Shown here piece by piece: positions 20,527 through 33,118 of a stretch of 64,000 nucleotides of DNA. The position numbers and the translations under genes were made by a program. The DNA is from Mangifera indica (lineage: Eukaryota; Streptophyta; Magnoliopsida; Sapindales; Anacardiaceae), in contig NC_058137.1 in the NCBI RefSeq assembly GCF_011075055.1, forward strand, positions 1,922,001 through 1,986,000, written 5' to 3'. Each line of letters starts with the position of its first letter. The stretch's first letter is position 1. The notes under the pieces were generated by a model. It was not told the origin of the DNA, searched no databases, and saw only the letters and a program-made list of their open reading frames with translations.

Positions 20527-22932
20527 ATCTCATACATTCATTACAAAAAGAGGAACTCATTAAATAAAACAAGCTGGCTAGCTTGAGTATGCAGACCTAA
20601 ACTACCCTGAAAGGAAAACATAATTGGAAGTGATTAGGGCTTCCTCAATAAAAGCATACAACAAAACTGAATGGTATCTCGACTTAAAAACAATGACACA
20701 AATTCTGCATTTGCTTATAACAGACAAGAACATAGTAAATGAACCAGCGAAGTAGCGGAGAAAAGAAAATAATAAATGAGTATTTCCAGCACTAATAACA
20801 TCCTTATTTCAATGAAAGAAAGAATCTATAACTTTCAGATAAAAATCGTTAAAAATTAAGAACAGCATGGCGAAAAGAAAAGGACACAAACAAAAGCTTC
20901 TGTCAGCAAAAATTAGGCCATTGATCTTCAGTAAAGAAGATTATCCACTTCCCATAAGAAGCAAACACATACAAACAAATAAAAACTTCACATCCAAAAC
21001 AAAAAACATAACTTATTTCAAAGCAATGAACGAAACAAATACAAATCCTTAGATTGGTCCTGTTAGAAGCCGCAAAAGCTTTCTGGGTTTATCTATCACA
21101 ATCATCAGTCAGATAAAACAATTTCACCAATAAATGTAATAATATTATACTTAAACAACTTCAACCAAAGCCAGTCACTCAGCATTCTCCAAAGTTGTCA
21201 TGATCTGAGGATCAATAGTTCATCAACAATTATAACAGCAAGAGATAAATGACCAGCAGAAGAAAGATCATAAAGATCACGCCTTTGACAACTATAACAA
21301 CATTGTAAATAAGTAGTAAATATTTAAAAAATCCTATGTGGTGAAAAAACAAAGATTATTACATATAAAAAGAGAACAGAGGAAAATTTACATACTACAG
21401 CAAATGGGTTTTCAACAATATACCTATTTCAACATAAAACTTAAAATGACAGAAAGATCATGGCTTTTGTGATATAAAAAAAATATTTCAAATTTCACAT
21501 TCCATTCAATGAATTTCAACAACTTCTGAACAGAAAAATTAAATGGACACAAGGGAAAACGCTAAAGAGTAACAAAATCTGAACTTGTCTCATCTTGAGG
21601 CAAAACTTGTATCACTTGATGAAACAATGCCCTTAAATGATGAGAACTTTTTTCAGTTAAAGGTAAAAACTTTGCCTGAAAACAGACATTCAGTTAATTA
21701 AGCATGTTCAAAGCCTAATATTTGAAGACAAAACATAAACTCCAACCTCACAGTTAGTCACCTTTTGTCTGATCAACCAAAAACCCCCTGAAAACCACAC
21801 AAACATATAAAATTTCCTCAAACCCAAAGAACTTGCGTAGTAAATAAATAAATAATCAATTCTGTGGGCTTTTAACTGGAATGACCGGTATCATTACGAG
21901 AGTTCACCTGCTTGTGAAGGTGAGACGAAGCACTTAGGACCAGTTCCACCATTCAGGGTGATCCATTCACCCCCACTTGAGTTTTAAAGCTGACACGTGG
22001 TGGCCTCTCCATGCATGGGGATTAATCTCATCTCGTTCAAATTAAAACAGACGTCATTTGTTGGGCAATTTTCCCAGAAATTTAGGCCAAGGATTAGTTG
22101 TAGCTCTCGTTGTTTCGTGTTTAAGTATATTCCCTTTGGACACATTTTGTTATTATTACCATAAAAGAGCGAACATGCTTCGTAAGTAACCCGTCATTTT
22201 GCTTTAATAATACGCAATAAGACTGTAAAAATGTTAAAAGATCTGGAAAATCTCCGTTTTAATTTCGTCTACAGGTGTCATTTCAATCCATCAAGGTCTC
22301 ATTCAAGACAATTTTGACGTTCAGAAATTACAATTTTTTCCAATATTTTGTTTCGAAATATATGTATTAAAATTTGAAAGATGGGGATAAGGACTGGTGA
22401 TGAAACAGAGAGTCGTGACAGTTGGGGAAGGAGGGGAAGCGCGTGAAGCCACGTGGATTAGAAGTGATAGGTGACATGAGGGCTAAATTTTTTACCGAGA
22501 ATGGCGGTACAAGAGCCACTATTTTCCCCGCTTAAACAGACTGTCCTCTCTCAAGACATGAAGCCCAAACTGACTTAGCCCAACCCGGCTCCGATTAAAG
22601 CCAAATATTCTTCCCTTTTTTACATTTTTTTTTTATTTTGATATTTGTAGTATTGAGTTGATAATTCTTTTAATATTATAATTTTTGAACACGTTCATGT
22701 ATATTTTATATTTAATATTTTAATTAATTAATTTAATTCTATGACCAATCTAAGGGACCAGACCAGAGAAAACAGAACAATGAAAGTATGAAACTACATG
22801 CAATATAAACAAAACAAAACTGCATAAAAGGCTATGTAATGATCAATCATAATTTGATACTAGCTAACATAACAAGAGTGAACAAAGAATTAAAAAATAC
22901 ATACAGTATACAGAAATCCATATGATTCATGT
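20527..22932. other. 5' flank of the TRP relic and intergenic space to the ORP gene
   Basis: 20527-22000 probably holds TRP leader sequence with an intron: a CAG|GTGAAC donor on the minus strand near 21909. Two minus-strand G-box contexts (CACGTGG near 22014 and CACGTGG near 22452) mark possible promoter sites. 22600-22760 is AT-rich. No intact gene seen. Confidence 0.5.
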
Positions 22933-23333
22933 TCATTCAGCATCTTCGTACTGCCAGGGGTTGAATTCAGTTGACTTTGCATTCATCTCTTCATTGCTAT
23001 TCAAACTATTTAAAGCCACCCGATGTTCAGCATACTTGCCATTGTACTTGTACACTTCTAATTCACCCCAAGGTGTAGAGGCCACTTCATCAGTAATGTC
23101 AAACCATTTTGGTGTGAACTTATCACCCTTGGCCTCCCGAGTTCTCTTTTCAGCTCTCTGTCTCTCTTCCAATCTAAAACAGAGTAAAAAATCAATTATA
23201 TTTGAGACATTGCCTAGTTGAGTTTTGAGAAGCAGAATAGAGCCATACAAGAGATTAGGCCCTCTTTTTGCTCAATAAAATTTAAAAAATGTTTATGTGA
23301 ATGGTATAAATGTCCCGGCTTGCATGCCATTGA

Positions 23334-23377
<44 letters not shown>

Positions 23378-26300
23378 GGGGACCTGGTCTTTTCTGAACC
23401 AGCTTTTGAGAGGTCACCATTTTCTAGAGCACCCCTATCAGTACGTAAACGAGAATCTGATGACATTAACTTCTTAGGAGCAGTGTCAAAGCTGTTCAAC
23501 TTGTGAGCAAAATATGTATACTGATATTTGTCATTTTTTGGTGCGTCAGCGACTCTCCAAACCTACAAACAGACAAAATGACTAACTAATAACAGAATGT
23601 ATGGAGGCTTTTAAAGGTTTGTTGAAAAACTTCATAGATTCACACTCTTTTTATCACTATGGTTCAACCGAAAAAATTTTGATAAATGGTTTATTTGAAG
23701 AACAGAGAAATTTTCTCAACTGAGTGATTGGAAATTTCAAGGCTAGAACAGGTACAAACAAATAAGAAACTTGAAAGACAAAACTAACCTCCTTTAGTTC
23801 AGTGCCTGGAAGAGGTTCCCCGTCCGAGTCACAAGGTTGGTAGTTCATTGACTGATTCCATTTCCCAGTCATCAATATCTTGGGTTCCTCATCAGCATTA
23901 TATACATAACCATCCACTTCATAACGACCAGATCTGCAAATAATGAGTTAAAATTTCAAGTATAACAATCCAAGACAAACATTTATTATAACCAGCTACT
24001 ATACTCGCTGTACTATATTAATGATCACAAAAAAGATAGAGCTTCTGTATTAGTCCCTTCTTCCATGAGAAAACCTGGATGATCTGGTCATGCTTTTCAG
24101 CCATTTTAAATACACGACTACTTTTAAGGGAAAAAATCATCAAGACAATTCTTAGAAGCAACATGACTGAGAAAAGATAAAGTCAAACTTGATAAGCTAC
24201 ATAAAACGATGAAAAGAGTGTCTTTTTAATTCTGCAAGCTACCTTATGCACCCCACTGGTCAACCACACACACAACACCCCCCCCCCCCCCCCCCCCCCC
24301 CCTCCCTTTTTCCCCAAAAAAATAAAATAAAATAAAGACTGTATCCAAGACAAAGTAATCATTAAGATCTTTAAGCATGCACTGTAAAATAAGCAAGGAA
24401 GAGAAGTAATACCCAAACCATCCACATGGTTGAAAATATAGCACGGCTTTGTCTCCTGTGTTCAAGTTTGTCATGATCATCTCCCCTGGTGAATCAATCC
24501 AAGTTCGTCCAAAAATTAAGTTGTTAACTTTTGTGGGAGGGGGCACCAAATCAAGAACTACTCCATCCCTCTTGAGGGTCACACGTGTCCTGCAAAAGGA
24601 TTTATCAAAAAGGTTATGCATGTACAATATGCAAACTTTATCCTATAAGCCAAAATATGTAGCAGAACAATCATAGTATGTAAACAAAAATCATGCTTAA
24701 TCATGAGATCAATGATAAGAAACTGTAATTTTCACAAATTGAATAGATATGAACAAGGACAACTAAATATTTCAAAAATGAAAAAGGGACCATCTCTAAG
24801 CCACAACTAATCAAGTAATGCATATCATAATTAATGATAGTTTCAATTGCATAGAAAAACTTCTTCCCTCTGGTTCTGTCAGAGGATACAAAGCAAAATA
24901 AACAAGGAAACCTCAGAAAAATTCCACTCAGATCCTCCTTAATGCAACTATATTAGAGGAATCTACAAGTAAAATTAATACTCTATCAACATCAAAGCAA
25001 CTATGATCTTTGTTTTATATTTCCACAAACTAGTCCACATGAATTTAACTTCTGCAAGCACTTCAAGAATATGCTGAAAACCTGAAACTTTAAAGCCTTA
25101 AAACCTAAATCCATAATTTAGAGAAGGGGGGCAGGTAATGATTATTCACAACCATATCCGAGAACTGTTATGTTGGCATGCTGTAAGAGTTCTAAGTACC
25201 ACCTTAAATCAAATATAAGATACCTGTTATAATTTAGATTTTATAAGAGTAAACACAGAAAAGTAAAACTCATGCTCACATATTGCAATACCAATACCGA
25301 TAAATCATCATATAGAAATTATTTTCTTTTATAAGACAGGGCAAAATATCAACAAAAGTCAAGCCTCAGAGACACGGGAAAGTTATACACCACTCACCTT
25401 CCAACTGGATAAATATCAATAGAGTTTCCCAAAAATTTTGTTCTCAACTTCGAAGTCACATCATAAGTGAAGTGCTCATTTTCAGCATGCCCAGCGCACA
25501 TTGGAGGGTGATGACTAACCTGAAAGAAAAATATGAATTAAAAACCTCAAAACAGGCAAGTAATAAAAAAGACCAAGCAAAAATACTAGCTTCTTCAAAA
25601 GTTTATGAGTTTTCCCAATAAAAACCTAGATAAATCTCAAAAATGAATGATTACTTGTTTCCATCAAAAGCATCAACAAAGAGAAAGAGAGAGATGGTGA
25701 GGAGATTAGGACTACAAAACTCACTTGTTCGGCTATAAATGTAATGCCACCATGATTAACCAATTCATAAGTTTCACCAAGAATTGGATTAAAGGGCTTC
25801 CAGGTTCTTTTGTATGCATAGTAGACGGATATAGCCCATGATGCTGCAATCAGAAACTGTAAGTCCCACAAAATGAAAAAATGCAAAGGGAGAGATATGG
25901 AGGTGAGTAAAAATAGTTCTTACAAGAATACACCAATCTCATGTAAGGATCCTCGCATTTATCTGCCAGATCTAGCAGGTTGGAGTACTCCATCAACTGT
26001 CAGAAAACAAAAATGATATGTGAAATATTATAGCAGAAAAACATAAAATAGAATGAGAACTTAGAACTAATGCAGACAAAATACAAAAAACACAAACCTC
26101 TGCCATTCTCTGAAGATTTGTATCTGGCTCACAAATAAGTACTGGAAGTGTCACCATCGATTGTACATCGGATCCTATATATTTCTGCATCATCTTCCAG
26201 TAACCGTCCCGGTCCTGAAAAAGTTAAAACATCAAAAAGTGAATAAACATCTCTTTGATCAATTATACCATAGGACGAAACCAACAACTGAACATCCAAT

Positions 26301-27593
26301 AGTGTTCTGATAAAAACTTTAATGTACTAGTTGGTGGGCAGACAAATGTTCTTTTATGTTATTTAGATTTGCAACATTTGAATGTTTCACAAAGATACTG
26401 TCATCTAAATTGATGTAAAATGTGCTCCCAACACAAATCCATTCCAAGATATTTGACTTGGGACAATGGCACACCACGCATTAAATAGATTAAACTTCAT
26501 TACTATAAGATTACAGTACAGATTCAACAAAATATACATAAACCATGATCCTAAGCTCTAACACATATAATGTCAAAACATTCCCCACTAAAGAGGCCTC
26601 TAGTATTTTTCTAAACCAGGGTCCATCTATAATTAGGCCAAATTGTGGGGAAGATTAATGAAATATACTCTTTCTAGTATGTCAGTGTGTGTATATATAG
26701 AGAGAGAACAAGAAAGAGAAAGTAATCTTCTTCTCACCTCTTGCTTCCATCTTCCTTTCTTTGCTTCCTCTTCAGCATCTTCTGTGCCTCCTTCTGGATT
26801 AATAACTTCCAGCCCTTCATAACCCAATAAACTGAATGACAAAACCACCAAAATGTGACCATGTCAGAATAATTACAAAGGGATCATGATACAGGCACCG
26901 TAATCCAACTCTGTGCATTGCGTTATTTTTAATATTATCTAAACAGTTTGATGCTGTATGTCAAATACCAGTATGATTAAACACAAACTATATTGAATGT
27001 CAACGAATAGAGAAGTCTTAAGGTTAGACAAGACAGATATAACCAGACACTATCCGTATTATCATTGAATAAAATCCTGTTATTTATGGAGTAACTTTCG
27101 TTTTCTTATTTTCAAATTTCAACTACCACCATATTATTTGTTCCCACTTATCCCGGGTACCTAGATAGCCTTAAAAAAGCAATAATCAAGTCCTGTGAAA
27201 CTAAGAGAATTAAGATCTTGAGCAAACTGATAATTTACAAACTAGGCATGAGACACCAGCCTATTTTAGTAATAGATACTCCTAATCGAGGAGTTCGTTT
27301 AATTCAAACGACTAAAAGATGAACTGTGAACATACTTCAAGCAGTTAACTGTTGGTATTACCGTCACAATTATGAAGGCGACTGAGATTCCGAGATCAAA
27401 AAGCTTCTAAGTTTTAGATATTTAAGGTAAAATAATGCATAGTTAAATCAAATCAGCAAATAAGTCTTCATAGAAAGTTGAAGTCAACGTACCCGTTGAC
27501 GGATTTGGTCATGGCGGAACCAAAAGTCGACAAACCGGCGGCGATGGAGGCGAAGAAACCACCACCACCTTGCTTCGGTTCATTAGAAGCCAT
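22933..27593 (-). CDS. Oxysterol-binding protein-related protein, ORP3-like
   Basis: Lipid-transfer protein of the OSBP/Osh family, short plant type without PH domain (ORP3A/B/C; Arabidopsis At5g02100, At3g09300), thought to move sterols or phosphoinositides at ER-Golgi contacts. Ten exons in phase: 27493-27593, 26738-26831, 26098-26214, 25924-25996, 25725-25843, 25398-25519, 24413-24589, 23789-23933, 23384-23562, 22933-23173; 455 residues. Gly-rich N terminus [14 protein letters not shown], then the [16 protein letters not shown], the family fingerprint EQVSHHPP split by the exon 5/6 border, [15 protein letters not shown], and the C-terminal [14 protein letters not shown]. All hallmark residues are present. 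A long microsatellite lies in its last intron and a run of 25 C in another. The gene looks intact. Confidence 0.96.
23334..23378 (+). repeat. Compound microsatellite (GT)n(GA)n in ORP intron
   Basis: About 11 GT units followed by about 11 GA units, six bases from the exon 9 donor (minus strand). Length changes could affect splice-site use; this is inference. Confidence 0.95.
24278..24302 (+). repeat. Run of 25 C
   Basis: Pure C run in the ORP intron before exon 8, G-rich on the transcribed RNA. Exact length is uncertain in any assembly. Confidence 0.9.
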
Positions 27594-29544
27594 CACTGAA
27601 TCACCAATCTGAAGTGAAAATCCTTGACGCTAAGAAACGAACAAGACCAGAACAGAGCTAGAGGTACGTTATATTGATGAATTTTAGTTAAAAATTTGCA
27701 AATTATATTGGAAATTCTTTTGATTATTTTATAGAGGAACAGCTGGATAGATGAAGCTTGCCGTTGGCGGTTCTTTGTTTTAAAGTAAAAATTAAGAAAG
27801 ACGTATGAGTGCGCGTTGCATTCTAGATGTATGTGTCTTCACGCGTTTATGAGGGAGTGTGGGGTTCAGCTGACGTTGTAAATCCCAAATCGGCAACTTT
27901 CTGGTAAATAGGCCTGCGAAACCACGCCAAATCACAAACCTACAAAACTGCCGGCACGGTAAGTTACACTCCGTCCAGATTCTCCCTTACGGCGTTATGC
28001 CGCTTGGAAGGTTAACCTGGTTAACAAGAATCACCTCAGTTTATAACTAAATAGTGAAAATATTCTTGTAGTTATCGAAAAAATAAAAACAGTATAATTT
28101 ATTTTTTATTTTATAATAAATAATAATACAAAAATAGCTTTTTTCGTTATCATTTATTACAATAAAATAGTTAAGTAAAGAGTAAATTACTAATTTTTGC
28201 TGAAGATAATAAGAAAATTTACCATTTTATCAGGACAATTTCCCTTAAAAGGAGTTCAATTTTAGAAGTCCAAAGAAGAAAAAATTATGCTTTTCCCAAA
28301 CTTTGGTGGAAAATAGTAATTTACTTCAAAGTAAAATTTCATGAACTCGTTAACAGTAATGATTTTAGTTATTTGTAAAAATTGGAAGTGGGTCGAGAAA
28401 ACCTGTTATTTTCATACATAAAGAAATACTTTTGACATGGTCTGGAGAAAGACAATCAAATCACTGTCTTAACAGTGAGTAATCTGTAAAGATTATATAT
28501 CAGCATATAATAAGTGGGCATTGAATAATAGTATTAGATTCGAATCAAATTTATTCGAATTTGAGTTTGAGCTAGGTTCAAATAATTTTAAAACAAGCCA
28601 ATCTTAAGCCAATTTGAACTAATATTTTTTAGCTCAAGCCGAGCTTGAGTTTGTTTGCCAAAATTTGAAAATAAAAATTTTCGATATAAAACGATATCAT
28701 TTTAATTAATATGTATTAAAATAACATCGTTTTAATAACAAATTAATTAAAAATTCGAATTTGAAATGAGTTGAACCGAACTCAAATATAACGAGTTTGA
28801 TGAGCCCGAACTCAAACTCAAATTCTATTATTAAGCTTGAATTTGATTCGGATCAAATCTTATCCTATCACGGGGCCATTATCAAATTTAAATAAAAATA
28901 GAAATGCAGATAGATGAATTGGTTCTCGCTGCCGTCCTGATAACTTTATCTATAAATTTCTGTCATGCACATGCACAGCCAGCAGCCGCCGCAACGTGTT
29001 TCTGATCGAGCATATGCTTCGTATTTTCTTTCTTATTTATTTACAACAGCCGTCGGGATGACTCGGTCTACTATTGAGAACATTCTTATTTGGAGCCGGG
29101 TCGTGCTTGTATCTTCAGTTTTGATATAGCAGGAAACAGTTTGACCGATAAATTATTAGCCGAAGCTTATGGGGATGACTTTGTAAATATCAGTGCATAA
29201 TTAAATAAAATCAAGATAATAGATACTTTTAACCGTTTGGACGACTTTTCTTTGCAATTGAAATTTCTTATTTTAAGTATTTTTTTTTCCAATGAAGTAA
29301 CCACAACATCCATGACTAGGCAAACATTTGTATGAAAAGAAACAAAAAAAATTGTTGGGTTAGATTGGAGTAGGTTTTCTGATGACATATTTTACGTGTA
29401 AATGTATTTGAAGTTGGTGGGCTGTTGACTTACCGCTTCTTTTCCTGACCAGGCTTTGCTTTTGCATTAGGATTTCAAACCAGTTCATCTGCCTATTTGT
29501 TGCAATCGTTTTGATCACAATCTGCCAAACCAGTTAGAGTTTCA
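27594..29544. other. Divergent intergenic region between ORP and rhomboid genes
   Basis: The ORP leader and promoter lie at the left, the rhomboid promoter at the right. 28530-28865 is a foldback repeat listed separately. No gene recognised. Confidence 0.55.
28530..28865. repeat. Foldback copy of the GAGTTTGAGC dispersed repeat
   Basis: Outer arms GATTCGAATCAAATTTATTC / GAATTTGATTCGGATC and inner arms AAACGATATCATTTTAA / TAAAATAACATCGTTTTA are imperfect inverted repeats around 28685-28735. This gives a 330-bp foldback of MITE style. Confidence 0.55.
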
Positions 29545-31542
29545 ATGGCGACGAAAGAGAAAAAATCCCTATCAGGAGCCCAAATCAGGGCCAATTCCAG
29601 GCTGGGCAACAGCAACGTTGTACACCCAGAAGATTTAGAGACACAGAGGCCAACTCCAGTTGTTTTTCAAGAAATCAAACATTTCAAGAAATGGGTTCCT
29701 TGGTTAATTCCTTGCTTTGTGGTAGCAAATATCATCGTGTTTGTCATCACTATGTACGTCAACAATTGTCCCAAGAACTCGGTCGGTTGCATTGCTACAT
29801 TTCTGGGTAGATTCTCCTTTCAGCCCTTTAAGGAGAATCCTCTGCTTGGTCCCTCCTCGATCACGTAAGTACTTATGTCTACGAATTTACCAGAAATTGA
29901 ACTAAGATGTATGTTCTTTCTATTTAGTTTTAGTTCATTTGTTGAATAATTTGTGGGTTTTGTGGTGGAGAAAGTTTGATGTGTTTATTGCTTTGTTTAT
30001 TTAGGCTGCAGAAGATGGGAGCTTTAGATGTGAATAGAGTGGTCCACCAACACCAGGGTTGGCGTCTCATCACTTGCAATTGGTTACATGGAGGAGTTCT
30101 TCATATTCTGGCAAATATGTTGAGTCTTTTAGTTATCGGAATTCGGCTTGAACAAGAATTTGGATTTGGTATGTCTTTCAATCAAATATGCGTATTTCTC
30201 CTTTGTTATCATGATGCAGTTGAAATTATGAGATATTAAGACTTTAAGCAGCAATCAGACTAAGGCTTCCAGTGGCATTCGACTTCTATTTCATAATTTT
30301 CTGTCAATTCTTGCAATACACTTGCCTGTTGGGACTCTCTTTTGCTTGTTATAATTGATAAATTGGCTATGAGTCTTTGTGATGAAGCCTCAGTATGTGA
30401 TTTTTAGCAAAATTTTGACTCACTGGAAGTTGTTTTGGTTCACCATCCTTCTTGTTGCTGATTGAGAATATTGCTTGTTCATATACAGTTCGGATTGGAT
30501 TGCTCTATGTCATCTCTGGATTTGGTGGGAGTTTATTCTCAGCTCTTTTCATCCAGTCAAATATCTCTGTTGGTGCATCTGGTGCCCTTTTTGGATTACT
30601 TGGAGGCATGCTTTCAGAACTTATCACTAATTGGACAACGTATGCCAACAAGGTACTTTTTGAAATGCTTTCTATTGAACTATGGATTTCCAAAATGAAT
30701 GTTGCTACTGTAAGTTACATTGTTGGCCTCTCTAATTACATCCAACTTTGGTGGTCTGTTCAGATTGCAGCATTTGTGACTCTCGTGGTAATCATTGCTA
30801 TAAATTTAGCTGTGGGAATCCTCCCTCATGTTGACAACTTTGCTCATATTGGAGGATTTGCTACCGGGTTTCTTCTTGGGTTTGTGTTTCTTATCCGCCC
30901 CCAGTTCGGATGGATTGCAAAACGATATTCTCCTCCTGGATATTCTACTTCATCCAGCCGTAAATTCAAGATTTATCAATGCGTACTTTGGCTTGTTTCT
31001 CTAATCCTCTTAATTGTGGGGTAAGCTTTTTCAATCTCTTTTTCATCTCTAATCCCCCATTGATCAGTTATATAATCCTTTATACAAAGTTGCTGTTTGA
31101 GGAACCATTAATTTTGCTGTTTTTAACAGCCCACTGGGCACTGTAAAATCTAAATTTTGTTTTGAATTACTAAGTTTTGTTTTTAATTAACTTTGCAGGT
31201 TAACTGTTGGCCTGGTTATGCTTCTCCGAGGAGTTGATGCAAATGATCATTGTTCCTGGTGTCATTACTTGTCTTGTGTCCCTACATCGAAATGGAGCTG
31301 CTCGACGAATGCTGCATACTGCTCGGTAACTACACTAATACTGTCTCTTCATTTGTAGTTGAAATGCATTATCTTATGATATAATGTGTTTGATGGGTGC
31401 AAATATTTGATTATTGCAGTCCAGCCAAGTGGGAAACCAGCTAAATATGACATGTTCGAGTAATGGAAAGTCTAGCTTTTACAATATGTCGGATCCAACC
31501 ATTTCTCAGATCGAGGGATTATGCAGTCAGCTTTGCAGTTGA
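29545..31542 (+). CDS. Rhomboid-like intramembrane serine protease (RBL)
   Basis: Polytopic Golgi/endomembrane protease of the plant RBL family. Six exons: 29545-29864, 30005-30168, 30489-30652, 30764-31020, 31199-31325, 31420-31542; 384 residues. The N terminus is cytosolic and charged; the first membrane span is near residues 52-74 ([20 protein letters not shown]). Catalytic features are intact: [14 protein letters not shown] in TM2, Ser192 in [10 protein letters not shown] and His244 in [11 protein letters not shown] Cys-rich C-terminal tail ([17 protein letters not shown]) is typical of plant RBL1-RBL7. An active protease is therefore expected. Substrates of plant RBLs are mostly unknown. 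The acceptor of exon 4 could be six bases downstream. Confidence 0.95.
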
Positions 31543-33118
31543 TTCATGTTAAATACAGGAGGGATGGATATTGTTTGTCAGTAGCCGTTTAGATGTATGA
31601 ACCCTCTGTAATTCCATTCCCTGTTGCTGTTTCTATTATACATATTTAGATCTCTCTTCAATTTTATGTAAATGACCTTCATGGTGTTAGCAATAGTTGA
31701 ATTGGTTGCTTAATTTTGGATATTTTACATGTACCAGTGCAACTGATTTTAGAATCTTGCATGTATGTTTCCCCTTCTGCAAGTTGTGCTCAATAGAGGC
31801 TTCAGTTCAGCCTCCTCCCGACAAACATCACATCGGCTTTTGAGGTGCAATGCATTGAATTTCAACTATTTGACACATCAATATGAAATGTGATAGTGAA
31901 ACCGCCAATACAAAGAAAAGTCATTAACCCCATTCGTTGTTTTGCAATTTATGAACCTAACGGAATTTTTTAATTGTCAAAGATTTGATATATTCTCAAC
32001 TAGGGTGGTTCCAGCTGATTCGTCTTGAATCTACCGCTGAATTTAAACAAGTCATTCTCGAGTTAAAGTCTCATATTGATAATTTAGATTGAGATTAAGT
32101 CATTTGTCCATCTAATGATGTTAAGAATGACAACAGACTGGATAAGAGATAAATACTTTAATTCTCACCTATGTCTTTACATGGAAAACATTTTTTCATC
32201 TCTGTCCCACCCAGTCTCTATTTTAGAGATAATAGGAAATCTTTATCACCTCCCTCACGGGAAAAATTTCTCTTCATTTCTCATTCCCATTTTTGCAGGA
32301 AAATTCTTTTCCCTTTCCCATCTTTACTAGAAAAATTTGTTTATCTTTTTCATCTTTACTAAAAAAATAATGAAATATTTATTAGGTATCAATGTAAATT
32401 TGTAATAATTCAAAATTTTTAGATATAATTCAATATTTAAATATTTAAAAGATATGTAAGAGATGAGATAAACTAGAGAGTGAATGAATCGAGAATATAT
32501 TTATTTTTGTCTTTGATTTTATCAAATAATCCCTTTCTCATTTGGGGAGAGCAAGTCAAGGATTTGATTTGAAGACTCAAATTGTCATCTCTAGATGACA
32601 TTGTTTATATTGTCAATAATACTATTTATCCATTCGATAATACTATTTAACTCCCTAATAGTCATCCAATGATATTATGTATCAATTCAAATAAGTTAAA
32701 ATTTGAACTTGAATAAGATATTTTAGATTTGATTTGAACTTGATTCGCCCTAGGCTATCCCTGGCTCAGACCGAATCCACTCATGTTTTTTTTTTTTTTT
32801 TCGCTGATAAAAAATTAGCTCTGAAAATCTAAATCCACCCGTGTTGTTAACAACAATGAACCAAGAATTGGGTTGGATTAAGTCCGTTGAGCCCATCATG
32901 ACCAGAAGGCCCAATATAAAAATATCCAAGCCCATATTCTTCAACACGTACTCGTAACCAAATCCTCTTTACACAGCCCTCCCGGTTCGGCTAAACGCGC
33001 TCAAACCAAAACCTCAGCGGATATTTTTTCCTGCAGGAAAACCTCACGCTCTGTTTGCTTTCATTTTCCCCTCTCTCTCCTTATGAACTCTAATTTCAGT
33101 TTCTCCTTCATTTAACGG
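31543..33118. other. Intergenic region between rhomboid and RNR1 genes
   Basis: 3' UTR of the rhomboid gene, then AT-rich DNA with a TTCTC/TTTCCC-rich patch at 32200-32350 and a T-run at 32785-32802. The RNR1 promoter and leader begin after about 32950. No gene recognised. Confidence 0.5.

Noticed and set aside
23214..23506. Open frames across the GT/GA microsatellite
   Set aside because: Simple-repeat translation products within an ORP intron.
24183..24627. Gly-rich frame over the C run
   Set aside because: It is homopolymer translation; only the exon 24413-24589 part is real coding sequence.
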